From: JACVRX01 sp046726315
GTDB lineage: Bacteria > Actinomycetota > Actinomycetes > Jiangellales > Jiangellaceae
Length of the DNA: 64,000 bases
Reading direction: 5' to 3'
Assembly: GCA_046726315.1 (NCBI GenBank)
Contig: JBKPAG010000019.1
Location: 5,454 to 69,453 of the forward strand
Shown here in pieces: positions 25,801-34,593 of this stretch; the stretch's first letter is position 1, and each line of letters begins with the position of its first letter. The notes under the pieces are model-generated. The model was not told the DNA's origin, did no database searches, and saw nothing but the letters and a program-made list of their open reading frames with translations. The position numbers and the translations under genes are program-made.

Positions 25801-27368
25801 GTCGCCAGCCATCGCCGCCACTTGCGCCGGCTGACCTTGGGCCACAGCTTCGCGAATTCGCGGCGGGTCGCTATGACCCGCTCGCGCTCGGCCGCGAACA
25901 GCACACCGAGCGTGAAGCTGGCGTGCGGGTCGACATTCGCCACGAGCGCCCGGATCGCCCTGCCAGCGTCCGCTGCGTCTTGATGTTCGCCCAGCACCTC
26001 GGTGATCCGCTCCATCTGACGAGCGAACTCTTCGGCCTGCTCGCCAAGTACGGGAGCGACCGCCTCACCGGCGTACCGTGCCCGCTTCGCTGCTATCCGG
26101 ACTTGGTGCCATTCGTCGTCCGGGGCGCCTCCTGGGAGCTCCGACTCATTGGCCAGGACAGTTTTTGCCCTCGTAGCCAGCCGATTCCATGCCTTCCGGA
26201 CCCGCGGTGGCAGTGCGTCGCCGGACGGCAGGTCGCCCCTTTCGGTCGTCGGCGGTTTGGAACTCGCCGCTACCAGGCGTTCGTGGAGTTCGACATATCG
26301 ATCGGAAGTCATCAGCGTGGCAACCCTGGCTTTCGCTCCCACCTGTCTTTCCCGGATGGGGCCGAGGACTGTCACCGATGGGTCGTCGGGTACGAGATCG
26401 TCGGGAATAGCCGCCATTTGCGCCTCGAGTCGCGCGGTCAACACCTCTAGCTCGCGCAGTTCGCCGAGTCCGCTGCCGGCCCAACGGAGTTCTTCGCGCA
26501 GCTCGTCTGCCCATTCCCGGTCGAGCAGCGGCCCGAACACCCGCAGCCCGCTGCGCAATCGGCGGCAGGCGACCCGCATCTTGTGCACCGAGTCCCATGG
26601 CCCGTCCGGATCACGGCGAAATTTCAGATCGGCGCCGCGCAATGCCCGGGTGTGATGTGCGATGAAGGCCCTCACGGCGGCGCTTGCCGGATCGTCCGGC
26701 CCGACGTCCTCTGGTTCAGGCACCTCCGGCGGAGCCGACGCCTGTGGGCCAAGCGCTCTCACCGCCTTCGAGATGAACTCCCCGGTAACCGCGCCGGACT
26801 GGTCGAGCCGGGTAATGACGTGCTCGACCAGCTCCGGCGGGGCGTCCTCGGCGAGCTCGAGCTCGAGCTCGCGGAACTGCGCGGACGCCTGACCGGAGCC
26901 GTCGATCACCTGAACCGTGTCGTCGACCAGCTCAGCGGCCCGATGCCCCGACGTATCGAGCACGTCTCGGACGTGCCGGGTGGTGCGGAGGGTCGCCACC
27001 GGGTGCACCGGGCTGTGCCGGATCACGGAGCGGACGAGCTCTAACAACGCGGGCGGCGGGGCCTGTGGATCTCCCGCCGAGAGTGGCAGTCTCAGCTCGT
27101 CACGCACCTCGGCGGCGGCCTCGGGCACATTGACCTTCAGGTGCCAGCCCTCATCGGGTCCGCCGGTGCGGCGACGAAGGGCCATGCCCTCGCGGAGCAG
27201 CCTCAGGTCCGGTGTGTCGTAGTAGGCCGTCTCGAGTTCTACGGTGCCGTGATCGTCGACTCCGGATACCAGGCCTGCGCTGACCAGTTCAGGGACTCGG
27301 TACAAGCCGTGTACGCGGAACTTGTGCTCGACCTCGCGTACTGCCGGCACGGGTTCCGCGAGGCTCAC
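25797..27368 (-). CDS. CYTH-CHAD domain protein
   Basis: The 523-residue protein has an N-terminal CYTH domain (EVEHKFRVHG, ELETAYYDTPDLRLLREGMALRRR, GWHLKV; residues 10-200). A CHAD domain (residues 235-520) follows with the conserved histidines in DSVHKMRVACRRLRSGLRVFGPLL and EWHQVRIAAKRARYAGE. CHAD domains bind polyphosphate; CYTH domains act on triphosphates. Its GTG overlaps the ppk stop by four bases, so it should be made together with polyphosphate kinase and may bring the protein to polyphosphate granules. Confidence 0.92.
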   Translation of the reverse strand: MSLAEPVPAVREVEHKFRVHGLYRVPELVSAGLVSGVDDHGTVELETAYYDTPDLRLLREGMALRRRTGGPDEGWHLKVNVPEAAAEVRDELRLPLSAGDPQAPPPALLELVRSVIRHSPVHPVATLRTTRHVRDVLDTSGHRAAELVDDTVQVIDGSGQASAQFRELELELAEDAPPELVEHVITRLDQSGAVTGEFISKAVRALGPQASAPPEVPEPEDVGPDDPASAAVRAFIAHHTRALRGADLKFRRDPDGPWDSVHKMRVACRRLRSGLRVFGPLLDREWADELREELRWAGSGLGELRELEVLTARLEAQMAAIPDDLVPDDPSVTVLGPIRERQVGAKARVATLMTSDRYVELHERLVAASSKPPTTERGDLPSGDALPPRVRKAWNRLATRAKTVLANESELPGGAPDDEWHQVRIAAKRARYAGEAVAPVLGEQAEEFARQMERITEVLGEHQDAADAGRAIRALVANVDPHASFTLGVLFAAERERVIATRREFAKLWPKVSRRKWRRWLAT

Positions 27369-29464
27369 GCCGCGGCCTTCCGCCGGCTCTTCTGCTCGAT
27401 CATGATCTCCTGGAGGTCGGCCAGGGGCTCGCCGTTCTCGTCCTGGTGGACCCGGATCCAGGTGCTGTCGGGTAGCAGATGCCAGGAGGCCACCCGATCG
27501 TCGAACGCTAGGTCGAAGAACGCGCGCAGTTCCGTTTCATGCGCCGTGCTGCCCAGCCGGACCATGGTCTCGACCCGCCGGTCGAGGTTGCGGTGCATGA
27601 GATCGGCAGAGCCGATCCAGTACTCGGGGTCGTCGACGTTCTGGAAGGCGAGGATGCGCGAGTGCTCGAGGAAGCGGCCGAGGGTGCTGCGCACCCGGAT
27701 GTTCTCCGACAACTCAGGCACTCCGGGGCGGAGGCAGCAGATGCCGCGGATCCACAGGTCGACCGAAACTCCGGCGGCGGACGCCTCGTAGAGCGCGTCG
27801 ATGATGCCCTCGTCGACCAGGCTGTTCAGTTTGAACCGCACCGCGGCCGGCCTACCTGCGCGATGGTTCTCGATCTCGGCCTGGATGCGGTCGACGATCC
27901 CGCTGCGGAGCGCCTGCGGAGCGACCAGCAGCCGCTCGTAGTCGGAGTCGATCGAGTAACCCGACAGCGAGTTGAAGAGATGGTTGACGTCCTCTGCGAC
28001 CACGGGGTCGGCCGTGAGCAGGCCGAGATCCTCGTAGATTCGGGCGGTCTTGGGGTGGTAGTTGCCGGTGCCGAAGTGGCTGTATCGCCGGATTCCTCCG
28101 CCGTGGTCGGCCTCGTCGCGGACGACCAGGCAGATCTTGCAATGCGTCTTGAGCCCCACCATGCCGTAGACGACGTGCACGCCAGCCTGCTCGAGCTTGC
28201 GCGCCCAGGTGATGTTCGCCTGCTCGTCGAAGCGGGCCTTGATCTCGACGAGAGCGAGGACCTGTTTACCGGCTTCGGCAGCGTCGATCAAGGCGTCGAC
28301 AATGGGGGAGTCACCGCTGGTCCGGTACAGGGTCTGTTTGATCGCCAGCACTCGAGGGTCAGCCGCAGCCTGTTCGATGAACCGCTGGACGCTCGTCGAG
28401 AACGAGTCGTACGGGTGGTGCACCAGGATGTCGCCGGCGCGGATGGCGGCGAACATGTCAGCCGGTGCCGCGGATTCCACGTCGGGCAGGTCTCGGTGGG
28501 TCGCCGGGAGAAACGGCCGGTACTTGTGCTCTGCGCGGTCGAGGTCGGCGATCCGGAACAGCCCGGTCAGGTCCAGCGGTCCGGGCAGATTCAACACCTC
28601 ATAACTCGACACGCCGAGTTCGCGTTGCAACAGGTCGAGGACGTGCGGGTCGACGGTTTCCTCTACCTCGAGACGGACCGCCGGGCCGAACCGCCGCCGC
28701 ATCAGTTCCCGTTCCATGGCGGTGAGCAGGTTCTCGGCGTCGTCCTCCTCGACCTCGACGTCCTCGTTGCGGGTCACCCGGAACATGTGGTGCTGCAGCA
28801 CCTGCATGCCCGGGAACAGCTGCGAAAGTTGTGCGGCGATGACGTCCTCGAGCGGGACGAACCGCTGCTCGGCGACGGGCAGGAACCGCGGGAAATTCGG
28901 TGGGACCTTCACTCGCGCGAAGTGCTCGGTCGCCGTCCGGGGGTTTCGGACGACGACGGCCAGGTTGAGCGAGAGCCCGGAGATGTACGGGAACGGATGG
29001 GCCGGATCGACGGCGAGTGGGGTAAGCACTGGGAAGATCCGTTCGCCGAACAGCTCACGCAGCCGAGCGTGCTCGGCGTCGTCCAAGTCGTCCCAGCGCG
29101 CGATCTCGATGCCCTCCTTGACCAGGGCTGGTAGCACGTCGTCATGGAAACAGCTCGCTTGTCGGGTCATCAGCTCGCGGGTCCGTCCGAGAGTTCCCTC
29201 GTGTACGTCCCGGGGAAGCAGGCCGCTGGCCGCGCGTACGGCGACGCCCGCGGCAATGCGCCGTTTGAGGCCGGCAACGCGGACCATGAAGAACTCGTCC
29301 AGGTTGCTGGAGAAGATCGCGAGGAACTTTGCGCGCTCCAGCAACGGCACGTCTGGGTCCTCAGCCAGCTCGAGCACCCGCTCGTTGAAGGCCAGCCAGG
29401 AGAACGCCCGGTCGAGGTACCTCTCCTCCGTTCGGACCTGCTCCATGGCCGCCACCATGACCAT
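27365..29464 (-). CDS. ppk: Polyphosphate kinase 1
   Basis: The protein of about 699 residues shows the full PPK1 layout: N-terminal RYLDRAFSWLAFNERVLELA, the head domain, HHPYDSFSTSVQRFI, the catalytic region CKICLVVR and YSHFGTGNYHPKTARIYEDLGLLT with the phospho-accepting His, and C-terminal GICCLRPGVPELSENI. It reversibly transfers phosphate from ATP to polyphosphate. Three starts are possible (29464, 29446 and an upstream one); none has a clear Shine-Dalgarno. It heads the ppk, CYTH-CHAD, mutT1 operon. Confidence 0.95.
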   Translation of the reverse strand: MVMVAAMEQVRTEERYLDRAFSWLAFNERVLELAEDPDVPLLERAKFLAIFSSNLDEFFMVRVAGLKRRIAAGVAVRAASGLLPRDVHEGTLGRTRELMTRQASCFHDDVLPALVKEGIEIARWDDLDDAEHARLRELFGERIFPVLTPLAVDPAHPFPYISGLSLNLAVVVRNPRTATEHFARVKVPPNFPRFLPVAEQRFVPLEDVIAAQLSQLFPGMQVLQHHMFRVTRNEDVEVEEDDAENLLTAMERELMRRRFGPAVRLEVEETVDPHVLDLLQRELGVSSYEVLNLPGPLDLTGLFRIADLDRAEHKYRPFLPATHRDLPDVESAAPADMFAAIRAGDILVHHPYDSFSTSVQRFIEQAAADPRVLAIKQTLYRTSGDSPIVDALIDAAEAGKQVLALVEIKARFDEQANITWARKLEQAGVHVVYGMVGLKTHCKICLVVRDEADHGGGIRRYSHFGTGNYHPKTARIYEDLGLLTADPVVAEDVNHLFNSLSGYSIDSDYERLLVAPQALRSGIVDRIQAEIENHRAGRPAAVRFKLNSLVDEGIIDALYEASAAGVSVDLWIRGICCLRPGVPELSENIRVRSTLGRFLEHSRILAFQNVDDPEYWIGSADLMHRNLDRRVETMVRLGSTAHETELRAFFDLAFDDRVASWHLLPDSTWIRVHQDENGEPLADLQEIMIEQKSRRKAAA

Positions 29465-29591
29465 ATGTTGACACGGCAAGGTAAACGGGGATAGACGCCG
29501 GCACGGGCCGGAGTTGTCAGGGCTGAAAGTCGATGACCTGGATGGGCTGCCGCGCGGACAAGTCAGTCGGGCGGTAAGTCGTCGGCGTCAT

Positions 29592-30461
29592 TCAGGGGGA
29601 CGAACTGGTGTACATGACGTCGACGGCGAGTCGCTCGAAGCTAAGACCGCGGTAGAGCCGCACCGCACTCAGGTTGGACTCGTCGACATAGAGGATGACC
29701 CGGGCCAGGCCGATGTCGTTCAGATGATGCAGGCCGACCAGGGTGAGCGCCCTGCCCAGTCCGTGGCCGCGCTCCCTCGGATCGACGCCGACGACGTAGA
29801 CCTCACCGGTGGAGTCGTCGCGCACCTTCGTCCAGTGGAAGGCGACCATCGACGGTCCCCGCCTGGCGACGAAGAAGCCCGCCGGGTCGAACCACGGTTC
29901 CTTTGTGCGGTCGTGGAAATCCGACAGTGTCCACCGGCCCTGCTCCGGGTGGTCGGCGAATGCTCGGGCGTTCAGCGCGACCCACGCGTCGTCGTCGGCG
30001 CCCGGGACGAACGTGTCGACCACGATGCCGTCGGGCACCCGCGGATCAGGCAGGTCATCGGTTAGCGGCCGGCCCATCTGCCACAGCGACCGCACCGGCT
30101 TGAGGCCGGCCGTCGCCGCCAATGCCTGGGCGGCCGGTAGGTCACCGTGCGCCCAAATCTTCAGCATCGACTCGTCGGTAGTGGCCATGAGCTGGGCCAC
30201 CAACGCCCGACCGAGGCCGTGGCGCCGGTGATCTGGGTGGACGACGAGTTCCGCAGCCTGGCTGGCAGCGTCGAGTTGTGCATAACCGACGGTGCGGCCG
30301 TCCTCGCGGACGAACAGGCGCGTGATCGGCGCGCTGGCGCGCACCTGGAGCATGGCCTGCTCGGAAAGCGGAGCGACGCCGTCGGCCTTGGTCGCAGCCT
30401 CGACGAGAGCGGCGACAGCACGGACTTCGTCGTCGACCAGCTGGTGCCGCGCCTCGATCAC
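29592..30461 (-). CDS. mshD: Mycothiol synthase
   Basis: The 289-residue protein has two tandem GNAT domains: an N-terminal one with VVHPDHRRHGLGRALV (acetyl-CoA loop near 75) and a C-terminal one with VGVDPRERGHGLGRALTLVGL near 230, ending ERLAVDVMYTSS as in MshD. It acetylates Cys-GlcN-Ins to make mycothiol, the main thiol of actinomycetes. Its GTG overlaps the glnR stop by four bases, the same gene order as in mycobacteria. Confidence 0.93.
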   Translation of the reverse strand: MIEARHQLVDDEVRAVAALVEAATKADGVAPLSEQAMLQVRASAPITRLFVREDGRTVGYAQLDAASQAAELVVHPDHRRHGLGRALVAQLMATTDESMLKIWAHGDLPAAQALAATAGLKPVRSLWQMGRPLTDDLPDPRVPDGIVVDTFVPGADDDAWVALNARAFADHPEQGRWTLSDFHDRTKEPWFDPAGFFVARRGPSMVAFHWTKVRDDSTGEVYVVGVDPRERGHGLGRALTLVGLHHLNDIGLARVILYVDESNLSAVRLYRGLSFERLAVDVMYTSSSP

Positions 30462-31177
30462 CGACCGACGCGTTCGGGCACCTGGCTGCGGCGAGGAGGG
30501 ATTGGCGCGACGAACCGGTAGCCGACGTTGCGTACGGTTCCGATCAGCGCCTCATGATCGGGGCCGAGCTTCGCCCGCAGCCTCCGCACGTGGACGTCGA
30601 CCGTGCGGGTGCCGCCAAAGTAGTCGTATCCCCAGACCTCTTGCAGCAGCTGCGCCCGCGTGAAAACGCGGCCCGGATGCTGAGCGATGAATTTGAGCAG
30701 CTCGAACTCCTTGTAGGTGAGGTCGAGTGCTCGCGCGGAGACGCGGGCGGTGTAGGTGGCCTCGTCGACCACCAGGTCGCCGGAGCGGATCTCGTCGGGC
30801 ACGTCGTCGCCAGACTGCGCCGCCGCGAGCCGGCCATGCGCGAGCCGTAGCCTGGCCTCGACTTCGGCCGGCCCCCCAGTGTCGAGCAGCACGTCGTCGA
30901 CACCCCAGTCGGCGGTCACTGCGGCCAGGCCGCCTTCGGTGACCACAGCCATGAGCGGTACGTCGACACCAGTCGTGCGAATCAGCCGGGTGAGCCCACG
31001 GGCGTGGCCCAGGTCTCGGCGAGCGTCCACGAGCACGGCGTCGCACGCCGGAGCGTCGAGCAGGGCGGCAGCCTCAGCCGGCGCCACCCGGACGTCATGC
31101 AGGAGCAGGCCGAGTGCAGGAAGGACATCAACCGACGGGCGCAGGGCGTTGGTCAGCAGGAGGATCGTGGATCCCAT
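30458..31177 (-). CDS. glnR: Nitrogen regulator GlnR (orphan OmpR-type response regulator)
   Basis: The 239-residue protein starts at ATG 31177 with GGAGG six bases ahead. The receiver-like domain (LLLTNALRPSVDVLPALGLLLHDVRVAPAE) and the winged helix (LTYKEFELLKFIAQHPGRVFTRAQLLQEVWGYDYFGGTRTVDVHVRRLRAKLG) follow the GlnR pattern closely. GlnR binds DNA as a dimer without known kinase and controls ammonium, nitrate and glutamine synthesis genes. No histidine kinase is adjacent. It is divergent from the hydrolase at 31257. Confidence 0.92.
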   Translation of the reverse strand: MGSTILLLTNALRPSVDVLPALGLLLHDVRVAPAEAAALLDAPACDAVLVDARRDLGHARGLTRLIRTTGVDVPLMAVVTEGGLAAVTADWGVDDVLLDTGGPAEVEARLRLAHGRLAAAQSGDDVPDEIRSGDLVVDEATYTARVSARALDLTYKEFELLKFIAQHPGRVFTRAQLLQEVWGYDYFGGTRTVDVHVRRLRAKLGPDHEALIGTVRNVGYRFVAPIPPRRSQVPERVGR

Positions 31178-31256
31178 CTGGCCTCCTACGGCCGAATACG
31201 CAACGGGACCCGGAGGGCGTCGCTGCCCGGGCCCACGTGTTGACAGGATAGGGCAC

Positions 31257-32048
31257 GTGAGGGCCACCCAGTTCCGCTTGCCCGCGGATCGGGATGGATT
31301 CGGGTTTCGGCATCGTCTGCAAACGGACGACGGAGTGGTCGTCGTCGCAGAACATCTGCCGCCGACCGACAGCACGCGGAGCGTCGCGGTGGTCGTCGTC
31401 CACGGCTTCACCCTGCACTCCCGGCATCCTCGGATTCGGCGAATCGCCGGGTGGATGCGCCCCGCCGCCGGGCTGGTCCTGCTCGATCTGCGCGGGCATG
31501 GTGGTTCCCGGGGCGTTAGCACGCTCGGCTGGCACGAGGTGCGCGACGTCGAAGCCGCGGTCGGCTGGGCCCGGTCACTCGGCTACTCGCAGGTGGCGAC
31601 GTTGGGCTTCTCACTCGGCTCGGCGGTAGTGCTCAGACACGCCGCCCTGTACGGCGGAGTGGACGCCGTTGCGGCGGTCAGCGGGCCGGGGCAGTGGTAT
31701 TACCGCGGCACCCGGAGGATGCGCACATTGCACCGGCTGGTGCTCAACCCTCCGGGTCGCGCCGCGATCTGGTTCGTCAGGCGCACCCGGATCATGCGCG
31801 ACGACTGGGCCGAGCCGTATCCCATCGATCCGGTCGCCGCAGCGGCAGCGATCGATGTTCCGCTGCTGGTGGTTCACGGAGAGCGCGACGACCTGTTTCC
31901 TGCCGAGCATGGCCGGCGAGTGTCGGCTGCGGCCGGCACCCTGGCAACGTTGTGGGTGCTGCCCGAGTTCGGGCACGCGGAGGGTGCGGTCGACGAGCCG
32001 CTCGCCCGCCGAATCGCCGACTGGCTGGTGGCTCAGTGCCACGCGTGA
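31257..32048 (+). CDS. Alpha/beta hydrolase
   Basis: The 263-residue protein has an oxyanion-side VVVHGFTLHSRH, the nucleophile elbow LGFSLGSAVVLRHAA (Ser near 110), the acid in VVHGERDDLFP and the His in LPEFGHAEGAVDEP. These are the complete Ser-Asp-His triad of a soluble esterase/thioesterase-like hydrolase. The substrate is unknown. It is followed with a four-base overlap by the MoaD/ThiS-like gene. The GTG at 31257 is chosen because the upstream frame lacks similarity. Confidence 0.88.
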   Translation: MRATQFRLPADRDGFGFRHRLQTDDGVVVVAEHLPPTDSTRSVAVVVVHGFTLHSRHPRIRRIAGWMRPAAGLVLLDLRGHGGSRGVSTLGWHEVRDVEAAVGWARSLGYSQVATLGFSLGSAVVLRHAALYGGVDAVAAVSGPGQWYYRGTRRMRTLHRLVLNPPGRAAIWFVRRTRIMRDDWAEPYPIDPVAAAAAIDVPLLVVHGERDDLFPAEHGRRVSAAAGTLATLWVLPEFGHAEGAVDEPLARRIADWLVAQCHA

Positions 32049-32296
32049 CGTTGCGATACTGGGCTTCCCTGCGGGCCGCCGCCGGAAAGGCCGAGGAGGT
32101 CCTCGACGCGGCGACGCTGGCCGACGCGTTGGCCTCGGCCCGCCGCCTGCACCAGGCTCAGCACCGGTTCTCCGCGGTGCTCGACATGTGCTCGGTGGTG
32201 GTCGACGGCAACCCGGCTGGGCGTCGCGACCACACCACGATCGCTCTCGATGACGGATCCGTTGTCGAGTTGTTGCCACCCTTCGCGGGGGGGTAG
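32045..32296 (+). CDS. MoaD/ThiS family sulfur carrier
   Basis: The 83-residue protein has the ubiquitin-like pattern VTLRYWASLRAAAGKAEE, a central DGNPAGRRDHT and the terminal PPFAGG, whose Gly-Gly is the site of thiocarboxylate formation. Such proteins deliver sulfur for molybdopterin or thiazole synthesis. No MoaE or ThiG is nearby, so its pathway is open. Start GTG overlaps the hydrolase stop (GTGA). This hydrolase-MoaD pairing next to glnR-mshD recurs in actinomycetes as far as recalled. Confidence 0.82.
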   Translation: MTLRYWASLRAAAGKAEEVLDAATLADALASARRLHQAQHRFSAVLDMCSVVVDGNPAGRRDHTTIALDDGSVVELLPPFAGG

Positions 32297-32301
32297 GGGT
32301 A

Positions 32302-33066
32302 GTGCTCTGGGAAGATCCTCTGGTGTCCTCGGTGCTGTCGGCGGCCCTCGTGGCGGTGCTCGCCCTCGCGGCGGCGGTCGGACGCCCTTTCCTCGGGGCC
32401 GGAATCGCTGCGGTGCAGGTGGTTTTCACCATCGGCGGTGTGCGTCCGGCGGCTGTGCCCGCGGCACGATCGGGGGCGTGGCTCGCCTTGGTCGTATCGG
32501 TCGGCGCCTCGGTGTGGATGGTTGTCGGCGACCCGAACGACATGTGGCCGGTCGCCGCGCTGCTCGCTCCGGGAGTCGTCGTCGCGATCACGATTCAGCT
32601 GGCGCGACAAGACGGCCGGCATGCCATGACCGGGTCGTTGGCCATGACCGTCGCGGCGTGTGCGCTGGCCGTCCTGCCGGTGGCTTGGCTGGCGTTGCGG
32701 GCGGCCGCCGGAGGGCTGCATGCGGTATGGCTGGGCCTGCTGGGCGTTGGTGTGGTCGGGCTGGCTGAGCTGTTGCCATGGCCGGTCGCTGCCAGGCGGT
32801 CGGCGGGGATTCTGCTCGCAGGAGCCGCAGCCGCAGGTCTGACGCTCGTTGCCGGTGGCGTTGCGACGACAGTGCCGGCCGTCGGCGGAGTGGTCGTCAC
32901 GACTTTCGCCGCCCTGACGGCCGCGGCTGCCATCGCCGCGGTTGACCGGGTCACCGCGGAGGCGGGCGGAAGCTCGGCGGGCGGGCTGACGTCACTACGG
33001 GTGACCTTGCCCATCGTGGTCGCAGCGCCAGTTTCTTACGTTCTCGGACGGATTCTGGTCGGATGA
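32302..33066 (+). CDS. Multi-pass membrane protein of unknown function
   Basis: The 254-residue protein is almost entirely Ala, Val, Leu and Gly in about seven to eight hydrophobic segments, with no charged catalytic motif. It starts at GTG 32302 five bases after the MoaD stop and ends with an ATGA overlap to the ECF sigma gene. The operon setting suggests a membrane partner of that sigma system or of the hydrolase/MoaD pair; nothing more can be said. Confidence 0.7.
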   Translation: MLWEDPLVSSVLSAALVAVLALAAAVGRPFLGAGIAAVQVVFTIGGVRPAAVPAARSGAWLALVVSVGASVWMVVGDPNDMWPVAALLAPGVVVAITIQLARQDGRHAMTGSLAMTVAACALAVLPVAWLALRAAAGGLHAVWLGLLGVGVVGLAELLPWPVAARRSAGILLAGAAAAGLTLVAGGVATTVPAVGGVVVTTFAALTAAAAIAAVDRVTAEAGGSSAGGLTSLRVTLPIVVAAPVSYVLGRILVG

Positions 33067-33647
33067 ATCATCGGCCCGCTGAACCAGGCCCCTTCGGCAG
33101 GCGTGCCCCAGGTGTGAGGGCACCGGTGGCCGACGAGGATCTCGTCCGGGCGCTCTACGACGAGCACGCCGCTCCGCTGATGGGCTACGTCCTTCGGCTC
33201 GTCGGCGGGGATCGCCATCGCGCAGAAGACGTCGTGCAAGAGACACTGCTGCGAGCGTGGAAGCATCCGGACTCGCTGGCTCCGGATCGAGGCTCGGCCC
33301 GGCCATGGCTATGGACAGTGGCCCGGCATCTGGTGGTCGACGGCGAACGAGCCCGCCGGGCGCGGCCGGCCGAGGTGGCCGAGTCGGCGCTCGGGGTTTT
33401 CCCAGTCGATGATGGCGTGGACCAGGCGCTGGTGGCACAACTCGTGGCCGAGGCGATCGAGACGCTGAGTCCGGAGCACCGCGCGGTCGTCATCGAGACG
33501 TATTTCCGAGGTCGTTCCGTAGCCGACGCCGCGGGGGTTCTGGGAGTTCCGGCGGGAACCGTGAAGTCGCGGACCTACTACGCGTTGCGAGCCCTGCGCC
33601 TGGCGCTGGAAGAACGCGGAATCACCGGTCCGGAGGAGGCGACATGA
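33063..33647 (+). CDS. ECF RNA polymerase sigma factor (SigL/SigK-like)
   Basis: The 194-residue sigma factor has region 2 (DEDLVRALYDEHAAPLMGYVLRLVGGD, AEDVVQETLLRAW) and region 4 (IETLSPEHRAVVIETYFRGRSVADAAGVLGVPAGTVKSRTYYALRALR). It directs RNA polymerase to a small regulon. It overlaps its anti-sigma gene by four bases downstream and the membrane protein by four upstream. The first 20 residues are non-conserved, so a GTG further in (near 33117) is also possible. Confidence 0.93.
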   Translation: MNHRPAEPGPFGRRAPGVRAPVADEDLVRALYDEHAAPLMGYVLRLVGGDRHRAEDVVQETLLRAWKHPDSLAPDRGSARPWLWTVARHLVVDGERARRARPAEVAESALGVFPVDDGVDQALVAQLVAEAIETLSPEHRAVVIETYFRGRSVADAAGVLGVPAGTVKSRTYYALRALRLALEERGITGPEEAT

Positions 33648-34318
33648 CCTCCTGCGACGAAGTCCGGATCTCGCTGGGTGCGCTGGCTGTGTCTGCGCTG
33701 GACCCTGACGAGGAACTGCACGTACGCGAGCACGTGGCCGGTTGTGAGCAGTGTGCCGCCGAGCTAGCCGAGCTGTCGGGGACAGTTGATCTACTGGCAG
33801 CGGCGAAACCACTGGCTTTGCCGGCGGCGGTCCAGCCGGATCGCCGGGTTCTCGACGGATTGCTCGTGACCGTCCGGGAAGAACGCCGAAGGGCGCGGCG
33901 ACGCCGGTTTGTGATGGGTCTGGCCGCTGCCGCCGCTGGTGCCGTGTTCGCCGGAACGGGCGCCCTGCTCGTTGGCGACGACGATCCGGCCCCGCCAGTT
34001 GAGCCCATTGCCACAGCCGAACTCCATGGGTCGGCCGGCGCGGTCGCCCTCGACGTGGAGCTGTTCGCGAAGGCCTGGGGAACCGCAGTGCACGGCGCCG
34101 TGGCCGGTGTACCTCCCGGCGCAACGTGCAGCCTCGTCGCTGTCGGCGTCGACGGCAGCCGTGAGGTGGCGGCGACGTGGACGGTTCCCCGCAGCGGCTA
34201 CGATCCGGAGACCGGAAAGCTTTGGTTCGACGGCGGAGTCGGCCTGCGGCCGCACGAGGTCAGCCGGTATGAAGTCGTCACGACAACCGGCGACGTACTC
34301 GTCGTCGCCCCCGCCTGA
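33644..34318 (+). CDS. Membrane anti-sigma factor with zinc-finger domain
   Basis: The 224-residue protein has an N-terminal zf-HC2 motif HVREHVAGCEQCAAELAEL (His-x3-Cys-x2-Cys near residues 28-38), one membrane segment VMGLAAAAAGAVFAGTGALLV near 88-110 and an outside domain ending in a Tyr-rich beta region (anti-sigma-K type). It should hold the adjacent ECF sigma factor until an extracytoplasmic or redox signal triggers release or proteolysis. Four-base ATGA overlap with the sigma gene. Confidence 0.9.
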   Translation: MTSCDEVRISLGALAVSALDPDEELHVREHVAGCEQCAAELAELSGTVDLLAAAKPLALPAAVQPDRRVLDGLLVTVREERRRARRRRFVMGLAAAAAGAVFAGTGALLVGDDDPAPPVEPIATAELHGSAGAVALDVELFAKAWGTAVHGAVAGVPPGATCSLVAVGVDGSREVAATWTVPRSGYDPETGKLWFDGGVGLRPHEVSRYEVVTTTGDVLVVAPA

Positions 34319-34395
34319 GCGAAGAGGTGGCAGGCAGGCGACCGGGCACGCCGCCCGTCGGCCGGATCAAGCGCCAGGCTCAACGCCACAAAGCC

Positions 34396-34560
34396 GATCA
34401 GGTGAACAAACGGGCCCTGACGGTGCGTTAGCTCACCTGATCGTTTTCGGTTCACGATGTGAGACGCAATCAGATGCAGAACTGGCCACGATCCACGCGT
34501 CCTGGTGCACCTGATCGTCAAAATACAGGCGATCAGGTGCAGTAACGACGATCAGGTGCA
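34396..34560. repeat. Cluster of GATCAGGTGCA motifs in both orientations
   Basis: GATCAGGTGCA or a close variant occurs at 34396-34405 (plus), 34433-34442 (minus), 34468-34478 (degenerate, plus), 34506-34516 (minus), 34531-34541 (plus) and 34550-34560 (plus). The minus/plus pair at 34506/34531 can form a hairpin. The motif ends 33 bases before the thioredoxin start. The 34319-34593 gap holds no gene. Confidence 0.7.
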
Positions 34561-34593
34561 CGTCGGGGGAACAGCCCGGCCGGTGGGAGGCGT

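Noticed and set aside
27539..29134. 531-codon forward frame opposite ppk
   Set aside because: Antisense to catalytic PPK motifs and rich in low-information codons; a GC-bias shadow.
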